From NCBI RefSeq assembly GCF_018599195.1, contig NZ_JAHFVK010000001.1, positions 1,116,001 through 1,180,000 of the forward strand: a DNA stretch of 64,000 nucleotides, given 5' to 3'. This DNA comes from Croceibacterium selenioxidans. GTDB taxonomy: Bacteria > Pseudomonadota > Alphaproteobacteria > Sphingomonadales > Sphingomonadaceae. The position numbers were made by a program, and so were the translations under genes. Of this stretch, positions 37,370-49,654 are shown piece by piece; position 1 is the first letter of the stretch; each line of letters starts with the position of its first letter. The notes under the pieces are model-generated. The model ran no database searches, was not told where the DNA came from, and saw only the letters and a list, made by a program, of their open reading frames with translations.

Positions 37370-40300
37370 TCAGCTATAATAGTCTTGCAATGAACGCACT
37401 TCAAGGTCGCTAACCCTAACCGAGGTAATGGCCTTCGCCACCGCCGCGGATGCCGCAGCCGTCGTGTAATAGGGAACCTTGGCGGTTAGAGCCGACGCGC
37501 GGATCGACTGGCTGTCCTTGTGGCTCTGCCAACCCTCGGTGGTGTTGAAGATCAGCGCCACATCACCGTCGATGATCTTGTCGACGATGTGCGGCCGTCC
37601 TTCAGCCACCTTGTTGACCCGCGTAACCGGTACGCCTGCTTCGGCCAGGTACTGGGCAGTCCCACCCGTCGCGACGATGTCGAAACCCTTCTCCACCAGC
37701 TGTTTAACAGCAGGAAGAATGTGCGGCTTGTCGCTGTCCTTCACCGATACAAACAGCGTCCCGGACTCGGGCAGCCATGTCCCTTCGCCAAGCTGCGACT
37801 TGATGTAGGCGGTCGGGAAATCCCGATCGATTCCCATGACTTCGCCGGTGGACTTCATTTCCGGCGTCAGCACCGGGTCGGACCCCGGGAAGCGCGCAAA
37901 CGGGAACACCGCTTCCTTCACCGTCATGTAGTCTATCCGCCAGTCGATCGGCGGCAGATCGGCGAGCTTCTCGCCAGCCATGACGCGCGATGCCAGCTTG
38001 GCAATGGGCAAGCCGATCGCCTTGGCGACGAACGGCACCGTGCGGCTCGCGCGGGGGTTCACCTCGATCAGGTAGACCACGCCATCCTTCACCGCGAACT
38101 GGACATTCATCAGGCCCTTGACGCCCAGCGCCAGTGCCAACGCTTCGGCCTGGCGCTCCATCTCCGCGACGATTTCGTCGGAGAGGCTGTATGGCGGCAG
38201 AGTCGCCGCGCTGTCGCCCGAGTGGACGCCGGCTTCCTCGATGTGTTGCATGACACCGGCCACAACGACCTTCTCGCCATCGCACAGCGCGTCGACATCG
38301 CATTCGATCGCGTCCCGCAGGTACTGGTCGATCAGCACTGGGCTGTCGCCCGAAACGTTGACCGCCGTGGCGATGTACGAATCGAGCTGCGCTTCGGAAT
38401 CGACGATCTCCATGGCGCGCCCCCCGAGCACGTAACTCGGACGGAGCAGCACCGGATAACCAATCCTCGCGGCGACAGCGGCCGCCTCGTCGCGGCTGCG
38501 GGCGATGCCGTTCATCGGCTGCTTGAGACCGAGCTTGTCGACCAACTGGGCGAAACGCTCGCGGTCTTCGGCGAGGTCGATGGCGTCCGGCGAGGTGCCG
38601 AGGATCGGAATTCCTGCAGCTTCCAGCGTATCCGCCAGCTTGAGAGGTGTCTGGCCGCCGAACTGGACGATCACCCCGACCAATTCCCCCCTGGATTGCT
38701 CCACGCGTAGAATCTCGAGCACATCCTCGGCCGTTAGCGGCTCAAAATAGAGACGATCCGAAGTGTCGTAGTCGGTCGAGACCGTCTCAGGATTGCAGTT
38801 GACCATGATCGTCTCGAACCCGGCCTCGCTCAACGCGAAGCAGGCGTGGACGCAGCAGTAGTCGAACTCAATGCCCTGCCCGATCCGGTTCGGACCGCCA
38901 CCAAGGATGACGATCTTGCGTCGGTCGCTCGGATCAGCCTCGTCCTCCGCCTGGCCGAAGCTCGGCGCCTCGTAGGTCGAATACATGTAGGGCGTGATCG
39001 CCTCGAACTCGGCCGCGCAGCTATCGATGCGCTTGAACACTGGCAGCACGCCGAGACGGTGACGCAGCGCGCGCACTTCGTCCTCGCTAGTCGCACCAGC
39101 CATGGCCACTAGCGCATCGTGCAGCAGGCCCGAGCGCCGGGCCTGGGTTTCGGCCAGACCTCCCGCGACACCGACGGAACGAACGGCCAGCGTGGCGAGG
39201 CGTTTGTCGGAAAAGCCCATGGCCTTGAGGCGGCGGAGGCCGTCCGCGTCGTTCGGCAAGCCTTCGCGGCTAATGATCGCCTCTTCGGCAACGATCTCGC
39301 AAATGTGACGCAGGAACCAAGGGTCGTAATGCGTGATTGCCTGGACTTCCTCGACGGTGAAGCCTTCGCGGAATGCCTGGCCTACCTTGAGCAAGCGATC
39401 GGGCGTCTGCTGGGCCAGCGCGGCGACGATTTCCTCGCGTCCGGCGCCTTCGAGTTCAAGCACGCGGTTAAAGCCGTCCAGCCCTGTTTCGAGACCACGG
39501 AGCGCTTTCTGCAGGCTTTCCTTGAAGTTACGGCCGATCGCCATGACCTCGCCGACCGACTTCATCGCCGTCGAAAGTTCGGCCTTGGCGCCCTTGAACT
39601 TTTCGAAGGCAAAACGGGGGATCTTGGTAACCACGTAGTCAATCGTCGGCTCGAATGCCGCGGGCGTTGCGCCCGTGATCTCGTTAGTGATCTCGTCGAG
39701 TGTGTAGCCGACCGCCAACTTGGCGGCGACGCGGGCGATCGGGAAGCCGGTGGCCTTCGAAGCCAGTGCCGAGGACCGCGAAACTCGCGGGTTCATCTCG
39801 ATCACGATCAGGCGGCCATCCTTGGGATTGACTGCGAACTGGACGTTCGAACCCCCTGTTTCAACGCCGATTTCCCGCAGCACGGCAAGGCTCGCGCTGC
39901 GCATGATTTGGTATTCCTTGTCGGTCAGCGTCAGCGCCGGAGCGACAGTGATCGAGTCGCCCGTGTGGACGCCCATCGGATCGACGTTTTCGATCGAGCA
40001 GATGATGATGGCATTGTCGTGCTTGTCGCGCACGACCTCCATCTCGTACTCCTTCCACCCGAGCAACGATTCCTCGATCAGGACTTCCGTGGTGGGGCTG
40101 GCGTCGAGGCCCGAGCGGACGATCGCCTCGAACTCGGCGCGGTTGTAGGCCACGCCGCCACCGGTGCCGCCAAGCGTAAAGCTGGGGCGAATGATCGAGG
40201 GAAGACCGGTCCGTTCGAGTACCTGGTAAGCCTCGTCGACGCTATGCGCGAGGCCGGAACGGGCGCTTTCGAGCCCGATCTTGTCCATCGCCTCGCGGAA

Positions 40301-40693
40301 GCGCTGGCGGTTCTCGGCCTTGTCGATCGCGTCGGCGTTGGCGCCGATCATGGTCACGCCGTACTTGTCGAGCGTGCCGTCGTTGTAGAGCGCCAGCGCG
40401 CAATTGAGCGCGGTCTGGCCACCCATCGTCGGCAGCAACGCGTCGGGTCGCTCCTTCTCGATGATCTTGGCTACGATCTCAGGCGTGATCGGTTCGACAT
40501 AGGTCGCGTCGGCGAATTCCGGATCGGTCATGATCGTCGCCGGGTTGGAGTTGACGAGGACCACGCGGTAGCCCTCCTCCTTCAACGCCTTGATTGCCTG
40601 AGTGCCGGAATAGTCGAACTCGCAGGCCTGACCGATGATGATCGGGCCGGCACCGATGACGAGGATCGAGGAGATGTCAGTACGTTTGGGCAT
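37370..40693 (-). CDS. carB: Carbamoyl phosphate synthase large subunit
   Basis: CarB makes carbamoyl phosphate from bicarbonate, ammonia (from CarA) and two ATP for arginine and pyrimidine synthesis. At 1107 residues it has both ATP-grasp halves, opening with [20 protein letters not shown] and repeating with [18 protein letters not shown] in the middle, and a C-terminal MGS-like allosteric domain ([18 protein letters not shown]). It follows carA with a 58-base gap, giving the order carA-carB on the minus strand. Confidence 0.97.
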   Translation of the reverse strand: MPKRTDISSILVIGAGPIIIGQACEFDYSGTQAIKALKEEGYRVVLVNSNPATIMTDPEFADATYVEPITPEIVAKIIEKERPDALLPTMGGQTALNCALALYNDGTLDKYGVTMIGANADAIDKAENRQRFREAMDKIGLESARSGLAHSVDEAYQVLERTGLPSIIRPSFTLGGTGGGVAYNRAEFEAIVRSGLDASPTTEVLIEESLLGWKEYEMEVVRDKHDNAIIICSIENVDPMGVHTGDSITVAPALTLTDKEYQIMRSASLAVLREIGVETGGSNVQFAVNPKDGRLIVIEMNPRVSRSSALASKATGFPIARVAAKLAVGYTLDEITNEITGATPAAFEPTIDYVVTKIPRFAFEKFKGAKAELSTAMKSVGEVMAIGRNFKESLQKALRGLETGLDGFNRVLELEGAGREEIVAALAQQTPDRLLKVGQAFREGFTVEEVQAITHYDPWFLRHICEIVAEEAIISREGLPNDADGLRRLKAMGFSDKRLATLAVRSVGVAGGLAETQARRSGLLHDALVAMAGATSEDEVRALRHRLGVLPVFKRIDSCAAEFEAITPYMYSTYEAPSFGQAEDEADPSDRRKIVILGGGPNRIGQGIEFDYCCVHACFALSEAGFETIMVNCNPETVSTDYDTSDRLYFEPLTAEDVLEILRVEQSRGELVGVIVQFGGQTPLKLADTLEAAGIPILGTSPDAIDLAEDRERFAQLVDKLGLKQPMNGIARSRDEAAAVAARIGYPVLLRPSYVLGGRAMEIVDSEAQLDSYIATAVNVSGDSPVLIDQYLRDAIECDVDALCDGEKVVVAGVMQHIEEAGVHSGDSAATLPPYSLSDEIVAEMERQAEALALALGVKGLMNVQFAVKDGVVYLIEVNPRASRTVPFVAKAIGLPIAKLASRVMAGEKLADLPPIDWRIDYMTVKEAVFPFARFPGSDPVLTPEMKSTGEVMGIDRDFPTAYIKSQLGEGTWLPESGTLFVSVKDSDKPHILPAVKQLVEKGFDIVATGGTAQYLAEAGVPVTRVNKVAEGRPHIVDKIIDGDVALIFNTTEGWQSHKDSQSIRASALTAKVPYYTTAAASAAVAKAITSVRVSDLEVRSLQDYYS

Positions 40694-40751
40694 TAGGGCT
40701 GCTTCGATCCAATCAGGGGGGCTTTACGGGTAGAGTTTCCGACGATCGTCA

Positions 40752-41924
40752 TCATGCTCGCCTCTCCAACATCCCTACGAACTTTTCGAACAGGTAGAAG
40801 CTGTCGTGCGGCCCCGGGCTCGCCTCGGGGTGATATTGCACTCCGAACGCCTTCTTGCCCTTGATCGAGATCCCGCAGTTCGAACCATCGAACAGCGAGA
40901 CATGGGTCTCTTCGACGTTCGCCGGCAACGACCGGTTATCGACCGCAAAACCGTGGTTCATGCTGGTGATCTCGACAACGCCGTCCTCAATCCGCTTCAC
41001 CGGATGGTTAGCACCGCGATGGCCCTGGTGCATCTTGCTGGTCGAAGCACCCGCCGCAATGCCAAGCATCTGGTGACCGAGGCAAATGCCGAAGATCGGC
41101 ATATCCTGATCGAGCAGTGCCCGGATCGTCGGCACGGCGTATTCGCCTGTCGCCGCCGGATCGCCGGGGCCATTGGAGAGGAATACCCCGTCGGGCTTGA
41201 GTTCGAGAATGCTGGCCAGCGCGGTCTCCGCCGGCACCACAGTGACTCTTGCCCCCGCCTTCACGAGGTTGCGGAAGATGTTGTCCTTGGACCCGTAGTC
41301 GATGGCTACGACGTGGGGCTTCCCCTCATCGGCGACGGCCCCGTAACCCTTGCCCAACTCCCACGATCCGCCTTCCCAGCCTTCGCTGATTTCGCGGCTG
41401 ACGATCTTGGCAAGGTCCATGCCCTCGAGCCCTGGCCATTCCTGCGCACGCTTGATCAGCGCGGGAACGTCAAACTCACCCTTAGGATCGTGCGCGATCA
41501 CAGCGTTTGGAGCGCCTTGCAGGCGGATGCGGCGAGTGAGCGCCCGGGTATCGACGCCCGACAAGCCGATCTTGCCGTGATCGGACATCCATTCGACGAA
41601 TTCACGCTCGGCGCGGAAGTTCGAATGGCGGGTGACTTCCTCGCGCACCACGCAGCCGACCGCCCCATCGACCATCGATTCGATGTCCTCAGGGTTGGCG
41701 CCGACGTTGCCGATGTGCGGGAAAGTGAAAGTGACGATCTGCGCCGCATAGGAGGGATCGGTCATCACCTCCTGGTATCCGGTCATTGCAGTGTTGAAGC
41801 AGACTTCGCCAACCGCGATTCCGGACGCGCCGAAGCCCTTGCCCCAAATCACCGTTCCATCGGCGAGGACAAGGACTCCAGTCGCGCCTTTCGGTTGCGC
41901 ATGCGAAGGGGCGGACTGGGCCAT
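40752..41924 (-). CDS. carA: Carbamoyl phosphate synthase small subunit
   Basis: CarA is the glutaminase that passes ammonia to CarB. The 390-residue protein has the N-terminal small-subunit domain and a C-terminal class I glutamine amidotransferase with the nucleophile in PIFGICLGHQMLGIAAGA and the His/Glu of the triad in GVQYHPEASPGPHD. Its interaction surface and length are normal. It is upstream of carB in one transcription unit and diverges from the yqeY-dnaG-rpoD group. Confidence 0.97.
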   Translation of the reverse strand: MAQSAPSHAQPKGATGVLVLADGTVIWGKGFGASGIAVGEVCFNTAMTGYQEVMTDPSYAAQIVTFTFPHIGNVGANPEDIESMVDGAVGCVVREEVTRHSNFRAEREFVEWMSDHGKIGLSGVDTRALTRRIRLQGAPNAVIAHDPKGEFDVPALIKRAQEWPGLEGMDLAKIVSREISEGWEGGSWELGKGYGAVADEGKPHVVAIDYGSKDNIFRNLVKAGARVTVVPAETALASILELKPDGVFLSNGPGDPAATGEYAVPTIRALLDQDMPIFGICLGHQMLGIAAGASTSKMHQGHRGANHPVKRIEDGVVEITSMNHGFAVDNRSLPANVEETHVSLFDGSNCGISIKGKKAFGVQYHPEASPGPHDSFYLFEKFVGMLERRA

Positions 41925-42069
41925 GGGCTCTCCGAGTTCAGTTCGTTCCGGCAGTAAGTGCTAAGTCGTGGCCGCTAGACCCCACCCCCTTCCGCGTCAA
42001 CCTGTGCAGAGACGAAATATGTCGCTAATCGAGCCCAACATTGTTTCTTGCACCGGAAAGACCACCACC

Positions 42070-42522
42070 ATGCTCCGCGATGATCTCAAGCAGGCCCAGA
42101 TTTCGGCGATGAAAGCCGGTGAGAAGGACCGCCTTGCCGCCGTCCGCCTGATCCTGGCCAAGATCAAGGACCGCGACATCGAGCAGCGTACCGCGGCCAA
42201 GCCGATGGAGGACGACGCCCTGGTGATCGACACGCTGCAGAAAATGGCCAAGCAGCGCCGCGAATCGATCCAGATGTTCGAGCAAGGCGGCCGCGAGGAA
42301 CTCGCCGCGGTGGAGCGTGGCGAACTGGCGGTGATCGAGGAATTCCTCCCCAGGCAGATGGACGAGGCGGAGACGAAGGCCGCGATCGAAGCGATCAAGG
42401 CCGAGCTTGGCGCGACAGGCATGAAGGACATGGGCGGCGTGATGGCCGAGCTGAAGGCGCGCCATGGCACCGTGCTCGACATGGGCCGGGCTAGCGGCTG
42501 GGTGAAAGAGAGCCTCTCCTAA
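42070..42522 (+). CDS. GatB/YqeY domain protein
   Basis: A 150-residue YqeY-type protein, related to the tRNA-binding tail of GatB; its function is not settled. The typical pattern is visible: AMKAGEKDRLAAVRLILAKIKDRDIEQR and the C-terminal GMKDMGGVMAELKARHG. The ATG at 42070 begins the family similarity; the longer reading from 41968 does not. It leads the yqeY-dnaG-rpoD group, in which yqeY takes the place of rpsU in the enterobacterial macromolecular synthesis operon. Confidence 0.92.
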   Translation: MLRDDLKQAQISAMKAGEKDRLAAVRLILAKIKDRDIEQRTAAKPMEDDALVIDTLQKMAKQRRESIQMFEQGGREELAAVERGELAVIEEFLPRQMDEAETKAAIEAIKAELGATGMKDMGGVMAELKARHGTVLDMGRASGWVKESLS

Positions 42523-42531
42523 TCCCCCGAA

Positions 42532-42579
42532 TCCACAAGCCGCTTCGGGAGCGCCCGCTGGCGTGAATCGCCGGCGGAG
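42532..42579 (+). other. Double hairpin before dnaG
   Basis: CCCGAA/TTCGGG (loop of 12) is followed by a 9-base stem CCGCTGGCG/CGCCGGCGG with one G-U pair and loop TGAAT. No U-run follows, so a classical terminator of yqeY is unlikely; it may set the ratio of yqeY to dnaG-rpoD. Confidence 0.35.
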
Positions 42580-42596
42580 CGTAGGCTGCACCTCTC

Positions 42597-44492
42597 ATGG
42601 CGCTCTCACCCCAATGGCTCGACGAACTGCGGTCGCGCGTCACGCTGTCCAGCGTGGTCATGCGCACGACCAAGTTGCAGAAGGCCGGGCGCGAGTGGAA
42701 GGCCTGTTGTCCCTTCCATAACGAGAAGTCGCCAAGCTTCACCGTCAGCGACGAAAAGGGCTTCTACCACTGCTTCGGCTGCGGGGCGCACGGCGATGTG
42801 ATCCGCTGGATGACCGACCAGCGCGGTCTTTCCTTCATGGACGCGGTCAAGGAGCTCGCGTCGCAAGCCGGGATGGAAGTCCCGCGCCCCGACCCGCGTG
42901 AAGCGCAACGGGCAGAAGAGCGTGCCGGCTTGCACGACGTCATGGCCGCCGCGCAGAATTGGTTTGAGGAGAACTTGCGTTCGACGGAGGGGGCCAAGGC
43001 CAGAGAGTACCTGAAGTCGCGCGGCTTCAACGAGCGGACGATCGAGCGCTTCGGGTTCGGTTATGCGCCCGACAGCCGGACGGCGATGAAGCAGGCCTTG
43101 TCGCAGTTCGACGATGCCATGCTGGTCGAAGCCGGCTTGCGAATACTGGTGGACGACAAAGATCCCTACGACCGGTTTCGCGCCCGCCTGATGCTGCCGA
43201 TCCAGGATGCGCGTGGGCGGGTCATCGCTTTCGGCGGACGAATTCTCGACAAGGAGAAGAAGGACGCGCCGAAGTACCTCAACTCGCCGGACACCCCGTT
43301 GTTCGACAAGGGGCGCACCCTCTACAACCTGAACCGTGCCGGTCCCGCCTCCCGCCAGTCCAAACGGGTAGTCGTCGTCGAGGGCTACATGGACGTGATC
43401 GCCCTTGCCGCCGCCGGGATCGAGGATGCGGTCGCGCCGATGGGCACCGCGCTGACCGAGCAACAGATCGAACTGCTGTGGCGGCTCGAGGAGAAACCCG
43501 TCCTTTGCTTCGATGGCGATGCAGCCGGCAAGCGCGCGGCGATGCGGGCTGCCACCCGCGCCCTGCCCATGTTGCGCCCCGGTCATTCGCTGCAGTTCGT
43601 CAGCCTGCCGGGAGGGATGGACCCCGACGACCTAATCCGTGCCCGGGGCCGGGACGCCATGGATCGCCTTCTTGCCGAGCCCGCCAGCCTGCTCGATACC
43701 CTGTGGACACACGAACGCGAGGCCGCCCCCCTCTCGTCCCCGGAGGACAAGGCGGGCCTTAAGGCGCGACTGGTCGAACACACCGAAGCCATCCAGGACA
43801 CCGATATCCGCTCGCTCTATCGGCGTGACTTGCTCGACAGGTTCTCCGCGTTCGCTTTTCCCCGGCGCGAGCCGGCCAGACGCGAGAGCGGCAATCGCGC
43901 GAGGCCCTTTGGGAAGAACTCTGCCTTCCCTATGCGAGAGGGCGCGTCCGAGGAACTGCGCCGCACCGCCAAGGCCAACCGGCGCGACACTCTCGCCCAG
44001 GCCGTGGTCGCCGGGCTCGTCCGGCATCCAGACCAAATCGCCCGACATGCAGAGGCTCTGCTGGGACTTACCGCGCACGAGCCGAAACTTGCCGGCGCGG
44101 TCGAGACTCTGCTCGAACTGTCGGACACGCTTGAAGCGGGGCGCAACCGCACTATATCCGCCCCTGGCATCCAAACGCCGCCGCCGGATAATGCACCCTA
44201 TTCCTTCCTCGTGGAAGGCACCGATCCGCAGGCCGCGCGCGAGGAACTCGCCGAAGCTGTTGCCCTGCTGGTGGAGAAGCCGGCGCTCGAAGCTGCGATC
44301 GTCGCAGCGACGGCCCGATTCGAGACCGATCCCGAAGGCGCCTTTGCCGAGCAGCAGCGGCTACGTGAACGAAAGCTGGAAATCGAATCGCGACTCGGGC
44401 ACATGGCCCGGAAACGCGCCGCCGCAGCGGCGTTACAAGATCAGGCGGCCGGCCCGGATTCTACCGAGTCCGACGAAAAGGAAATGGGTTAA
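42597..44492 (+). CDS. dnaG: DNA primase
   Basis: DnaG makes RNA primers at replication forks. The 631-residue protein has the N-terminal zinc-binding domain ([12 protein letters not shown] with [10 protein letters not shown]), the RNA-polymerase/TOPRIM core ([12 protein letters not shown] and [12 protein letters not shown]) and a C-terminal DnaB-interaction domain. The ATG at 42597 lies 74 bases after yqeY. rpoD follows with a 10-base gap, so primase and the main sigma factor share a transcript in the usual order. Confidence 0.96.
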   Translation: MALSPQWLDELRSRVTLSSVVMRTTKLQKAGREWKACCPFHNEKSPSFTVSDEKGFYHCFGCGAHGDVIRWMTDQRGLSFMDAVKELASQAGMEVPRPDPREAQRAEERAGLHDVMAAAQNWFEENLRSTEGAKAREYLKSRGFNERTIERFGFGYAPDSRTAMKQALSQFDDAMLVEAGLRILVDDKDPYDRFRARLMLPIQDARGRVIAFGGRILDKEKKDAPKYLNSPDTPLFDKGRTLYNLNRAGPASRQSKRVVVVEGYMDVIALAAAGIEDAVAPMGTALTEQQIELLWRLEEKPVLCFDGDAAGKRAAMRAATRALPMLRPGHSLQFVSLPGGMDPDDLIRARGRDAMDRLLAEPASLLDTLWTHEREAAPLSSPEDKAGLKARLVEHTEAIQDTDIRSLYRRDLLDRFSAFAFPRREPARRESGNRARPFGKNSAFPMREGASEELRRTAKANRRDTLAQAVVAGLVRHPDQIARHAEALLGLTAHEPKLAGAVETLLELSDTLEAGRNRTISAPGIQTPPPDNAPYSFLVEGTDPQAAREELAEAVALLVEKPALEAAIVAATARFETDPEGAFAEQQRLRERKLEIESRLGHMARKRAAAAALQDQAAGPDSTESDEKEMG

Positions 44493-44502
44493 GTTGGATA
44501 CT

Positions 44503-46524
<2,022 letters not shown>

Positions 46525-46530
46525 GATCGA

Positions 46531-46557
46531 AAGCCCCGCTTCGGCGGGGTTTTCTTT
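46531..46557 (+). terminator. Rho-independent terminator of rpoD
   Basis: CCCCGC at 46534-46539 pairs with GCGGGG at 46544-46549 around a TTCG tetraloop, extended by G-U and A-U pairs, and runs into TTTTCTTTT. It lies 6 bases after the rpoD stop. Confidence 0.9.
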
Positions 46558-46573
46558 TGCTGCCGAGCCGGGA

Positions 46574-46993
46574 TCAGGACGTGAGGCGCTTGCCCATGCT
46601 GACGCGCTCTTCCACTTCGTAGCCATGCCGTCGGTAGAATGCAGTGACGGCCTCGTTGTCTGCCCTCACCTGCAGGTTGATCTTCCCACAGCCCAGGGCT
46701 GTAAGCCGCCGCTCAGCCTCCCTGACCAACTGCGAGCCGACGCCCTGGCGCTGGTGAGACGGTTTGACCGCAACCGAGTAGAGCCACCCGCGGTGACCGT
46801 CGTAACCGGCCATGACCGTGCCGATCACCGCCCGATCCAGGAGGGCGACCAACAGGAGCTCCGGCTGCAAGGCGAGCTTCTCGGGAAGTGCGCGCTCGGC
46901 CCGGTTCCACGGGGGGTCGTTGGGGAACACTTCTTCCCACAAGTCCCGCACACCATCGAAGTGCTCGCTGCGATATTCGGTGATTTGAGCCAT
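46574..46993 (-). CDS. GNAT-family N-acetyltransferase
   Basis: A 139-residue acetyl-CoA-dependent acyltransferase resembling YpeA. The acetyl-CoA loop is in VAVKPSHQRQGVGSQLV, followed by the C-terminal VTAFYRRHGYEVEER segment. Substrate unknown. It is a single gene; its promoter shares the gap that holds a stress promoter and a small-RNA candidate reading the other way. Confidence 0.86.
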   Translation of the reverse strand: MAQITEYRSEHFDGVRDLWEEVFPNDPPWNRAERALPEKLALQPELLLVALLDRAVIGTVMAGYDGHRGWLYSVAVKPSHQRQGVGSQLVREAERRLTALGCGKINLQVRADNEAVTAFYRRHGYEVEERVSMGKRLTS

Positions 46994-47027
46994 TGAAATC
47001 CCTCGGCAAAAAAATTTGTCAGGGGTG

Positions 47028-47052
47028 GGAACCGTCCCGTGGAACGGCCGTT
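47028..47052 (+). promoter_or_regulatory. EcfG-type promoter of the small-RNA candidate
   Basis: GGAAC at 47028-47032 is followed after exactly 16 bases by CGTT at 47049-47052. Transcription should begin at about 47059. A second GGAAC at 47041-47045 has no partner at the right spacing. Confidence 0.7.
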
Positions 47053-47058
47053 AAATGT

Positions 47059-47163
47059 CTTACCAGTTGATGTGAAATCAACTGATGATGATGAAGCTCC
47101 TTCATTAAGTTGAAGAAGCCATCAGGAGCCCCGACGCCCACAAGGCGCCGGGGCTTTGATTTT
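47059..47163 (+). ncRNA. Candidate stress-induced small RNA (about 105 nt)
   Basis: Between a GGAAC-N16-CGTT promoter and a rho-independent terminator on the + strand there is a short stretch with no gene. It folds into a perfect 8-base stem CAGTTGAT/ATCAACTG with loop GTGAA (47064-47084), a small stem CTTCA/TGAAG (47100-47115) and the terminator stem (47127-47155). The unpaired GCTCCT at 47096-47101 is a Shine-Dalgarno-complement sequence, typical of trans-acting small RNAs; it can also pair with AGGAGC at 47124-47129. The longest ORF inside is seven codons. I infer an EcfG-controlled regulatory RNA; I cannot say whether it is a known family. Confidence 0.6.
47127..47163 (+). terminator. Rho-independent terminator of the small-RNA candidate
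   Basis: AGCCCCGACGCC (47127-47138) pairs with GGCGCCGGGGCT (47144-47155) with a single A-C mismatch, loop CACAA, followed by TTTGATTTT. The U-rich tail exists only on the + strand, so it does not end the minus-strand gene at 47175; something must be transcribed on the + strand just upstream. Confidence 0.8.
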
Positions 47164-47174
47164 CCCGCTTCCAC

Positions 47175-47582
47175 TCAGACTGCCGGTACCCACACCGCTC
47201 CCTTGATGAAGCGGATCAGGCCCGAGGGATCGAGCAGGTAAAGGATCAGGAACTCGACATCGACCGAGATTCCGGCCGGCACCGGGGTCATTCCGGAATA
47301 GCCCTTCTCGGCCAGCACGTCCGGCGAAAGATCCTTCAGGCCGGTAAAACGAATGATCACGTTCGAAACGAATCCCTCCTTGCCGGGATAGAAGCCCTTG
47401 AAGATCACTTCCTCCCGGCAAAACTCGTGGAAGAAGGCGTAGAACTCCCGGAAGGCCTTCTTGCCCTCGACTCGGAACCCGGCGTTCTCAAGGGCGAAGT
47501 CATCAGTGAAAAACGTTTCAAGGGAGGAATAATCCCGCGCGTTGAAGGCCTTGATGTAGCGGTGGTAGTCGTCTTCGGTCAT
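47175..47582 (-). CDS. NTF2-like/SnoaL-like domain protein
   Basis: A 135-residue single-domain protein of the NTF2-like superfamily (SnoaL-like polyketide-cyclase or ketosteroid-isomerase fold): N-terminal helix HRYIKAFNARDYSSLETFF, then a beta-rich part with VEGKKAFREFYAFFHEFCRE. Members are isomerases, dehydratases or binding proteins, and its function here is unknown. ATG 47582 is chosen over a 27-residue upstream extension. It diverges from rpiB by 83 bases. Confidence 0.83.
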   Translation of the reverse strand: MTEDDYHRYIKAFNARDYSSLETFFTDDFALENAGFRVEGKKAFREFYAFFHEFCREEVIFKGFYPGKEGFVSNVIIRFTGLKDLSPDVLAEKGYSGMTPVPAGISVDVEFLILYLLDPSGLIRFIKGAVWVPAV

Positions 47583-47665
47583 CCGCGAGTGACTATAGCA
47601 GCGCTGGATGGGGAGAAAGCGGATTTGCGGTGGAACGGCGGGCAGGCACGCACTATGTGCCACGC

Positions 47666-48109
47666 ATGAAAATCGCCCTCGCCTCTGACCACGCCGCTTT
47701 CGAACTGAAGGCGGAACTCGCTGCCTGGCTGGCCGAACAGGGCCACGAGGTGGCCGACCTCGGTACCAACAGCGCGGATTCGGTCGACTATCCGGACTAC
47801 GGATACAAGCTGGCCGAACACGTCGCGGCCGGTAATTCGGAGCGTGGCATTGCCCTCTGCGGCAGCGGCATCGGCATCTCGATTGCGGCCAACCGCCATC
47901 CGGCCATCCGCTGCGCGCTGGTTTCGGAGCCGGTATCGGCCGGCTTTTCCCGCACGCATAACGACGCCAACGTGATCGCCCTCGGCGCCCGCCTGATCGG
48001 GATCGAGATGGCCAAGGCTTGCGTCACCGCCTTCCTCACCGCCCCCTTCGCCGGCGACCGCCATGTCCGGCGTGTCGAAAAACTCTCGCAATTGCCGCAG
48101 GACGCCTGA
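47666..48109 (+). CDS. rpiB: Ribose-5-phosphate isomerase B
   Basis: RpiB interconverts ribose 5-phosphate and ribulose 5-phosphate in the pentose phosphate pathway; ribulose 5-phosphate is also the substrate of RibB, encoded elsewhere in the window. The 147-residue protein has MKIALASDHAAFELK, DLGTNSADSVDYPDY, and the catalytic cysteine loop ALCGSGIGISIAANRHP. ATG 47666 opens the family match. It leads rpiB-glyA with a 3-base gap. Confidence 0.95.
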   Translation: MKIALASDHAAFELKAELAAWLAEQGHEVADLGTNSADSVDYPDYGYKLAEHVAAGNSERGIALCGSGIGISIAANRHPAIRCALVSEPVSAGFSRTHNDANVIALGARLIGIEMAKACVTAFLTAPFAGDRHVRRVEKLSQLPQDA

Positions 48110-48112
48110 CCT

Positions 48113-49426
48113 ATGAGTTCCGCTACCAACGCCGCCAGTGCCGATCCGCTGTACCGGTTCTGGCATGACAGCCTTGATGATGCCGACCCCGAAGTCGCCG
48201 CGATCATCGGCCGCGAACTCGGCCGCCAGCGCGACCGGATCGAACTGATCGCGAGCGAGAACATCGCCAGCCCGGCCGTGCTGGAGGCGACAGGTTCGGT
48301 CTTCACCAACAAATACGCAGAGGGTTATCCCGGCCGTCGCTATTACGGCGGTTGTGAGTACGCCGATCAAGTCGAAACCTTGGCGATCGAGCGCGCGAAG
48401 GCGCTGTTCGGATGCGATTTCGCCAACGTGCAGCCCAACTCGGGCAGCCAGATGAACCAGGCGGTGTTCCTCGCCCTGCTCACGCCGGGCGACACCTTCA
48501 TGGGTCTGGACCTCGCCGCGGGCGGCCATCTCACCCACGGTTCGCCCGTCAATATGAGCGGCAAGTGGTTCAACGCAGTGCCCTATGGCGTCCGCCGCGA
48601 GGATCAGCGCCTCGACATGGACGAGGTTCGCCGCCTGGCCCACGAGCACAAGCCGAAGCTGATCATTGCCGGTGCGACGGCGTATCCGCGCCACTGGGAC
48701 TTTGCCGCCTTCCGCGAGATCGCCGACGAAGTGGGTGCTTACCTGCTGGTCGACATGTCGCACTTCTCCGGCCTCGTTGCCGGCGGCGCGCACCCCACGC
48801 CCTTCCCTCACGCGCATGTCGTGACCACCACCACGCACAAGAGCCTGCGCGGCCCGCGTTCGGGCGTCATTCTCACGAACGACGAGGCGCTGGCCAAGAA
48901 GTTCAACACCGCGGTCTTCCCGGGCATGCAGGGCGGCCCGCTGGTCCACGTGATCGCGGCCAAGGCGGTTGCCTTCGGAGAGGCGTTGCGTCCCGAGTTC
49001 AAGATCTACGCCCGCTCGGTGGTCGAGAACGCCAAGGCGCTCGCCGCGAGCCTCGAGGAGCATGGTCTGAATATCGTTTCGGGCGGCACGGACAACCACC
49101 TGATGCTGGTGGACCTGAGCCCCAAGGAAGTGACCGGCAAGGCGGCCGAAACCGGCCTCGACCGCGCTTTCCTCACTTGCAACAAGAACGCTATCCCGTT
49201 CGATCCGCTGCCGCCGACTAAAACCTCGGGCGTCCGCCTGGGCACGCCGGCCGGCACCACTCGCGGTTTCGGCCCGGCCGAGTTCCGCAAGGTCGGCGGT
49301 CTGATCGCCGAAGTCCTTGAAGGTATGCGCCGGAATGGCGATGTAGGCGACGCACAGGTGGAAGAAAGCGTCCGCCGCCGTGTGAATGAACTTTGTGAAG
49401 CGTTCCCAGTCTATCCCGGGAGGTAA
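48113..49426 (+). CDS. glyA: Serine hydroxymethyltransferase
   Basis: GlyA interconverts serine and glycine with tetrahydrofolate, the main source of one-carbon units; PLP enzyme. The 437-residue protein has the N-terminal [16 protein letters not shown], the YPGRRYYGG substrate loop and the PLP lysine in [15 protein letters not shown]. Start ATG 48113 is 3 bases after the rpiB stop. The rpiB-glyA-nrdR order is widespread in alphaproteobacteria. Confidence 0.97.
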   Translation: MSSATNAASADPLYRFWHDSLDDADPEVAAIIGRELGRQRDRIELIASENIASPAVLEATGSVFTNKYAEGYPGRRYYGGCEYADQVETLAIERAKALFGCDFANVQPNSGSQMNQAVFLALLTPGDTFMGLDLAAGGHLTHGSPVNMSGKWFNAVPYGVRREDQRLDMDEVRRLAHEHKPKLIIAGATAYPRHWDFAAFREIADEVGAYLLVDMSHFSGLVAGGAHPTPFPHAHVVTTTTHKSLRGPRSGVILTNDEALAKKFNTAVFPGMQGGPLVHVIAAKAVAFGEALRPEFKIYARSVVENAKALAASLEEHGLNIVSGGTDNHLMLVDLSPKEVTGKAAETGLDRAFLTCNKNAIPFDPLPPTKTSGVRLGTPAGTTRGFGPAEFRKVGGLIAEVLEGMRRNGDVGDAQVEESVRRRVNELCEAFPVYPGR

Positions 49427-49429
49427 GCG

Positions 49430-49654
49430 ATGTCCGACCCTAACGAGCCACGCCGCGGTGAAGACCTGATTGCTGACGCAACTGCCGAGATAAAGGCCAT
49501 GGCCAAGGAAGGGGCGGCACATCCCTCGACCAAGCCGGTCGTCGTTGGCGCGGCGATCGGCGCCGTTGCGGGCGGTCTCCTCCCCGTGGTCACCTGGCCG
49601 CTCGGGCTCATCGCTGGTGCCGGATTCATGCTCTACAAGAGGCTTCGACCGTAA
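49430..49654 (+). CDS. Small membrane protein of unknown function
   Basis: A 74-residue protein squeezed between glyA and nrdR with 3-base and zero-base gaps. It has a charged N-terminal half and a hydrophobic glycine-rich C-terminal half (VVVGAAIGAVAGGLLPVVTW then LGLIAGAGFML), probably a membrane hairpin, with a basic end (YKRLRP). No family recognised. Position within the operon and clean frame support real translation. Confidence 0.75.
   Translation: MSDPNEPRRGEDLIADATAEIKAMAKEGAAHPSTKPVVVGAAIGAVAGGLLPVVTWPLGLIAGAGFMLYKRLRP

Noticed and set aside
39119-40696. 525-codon open frame opposite carB
   Set aside because: Shadow frame over conserved ATP-grasp codons.
47041-47052. Second GGAAC (47041-47045) as an alternative stress promoter
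   Set aside because: No CGTT at 16-17 bases from it; the upstream GGAAC fits exactly.
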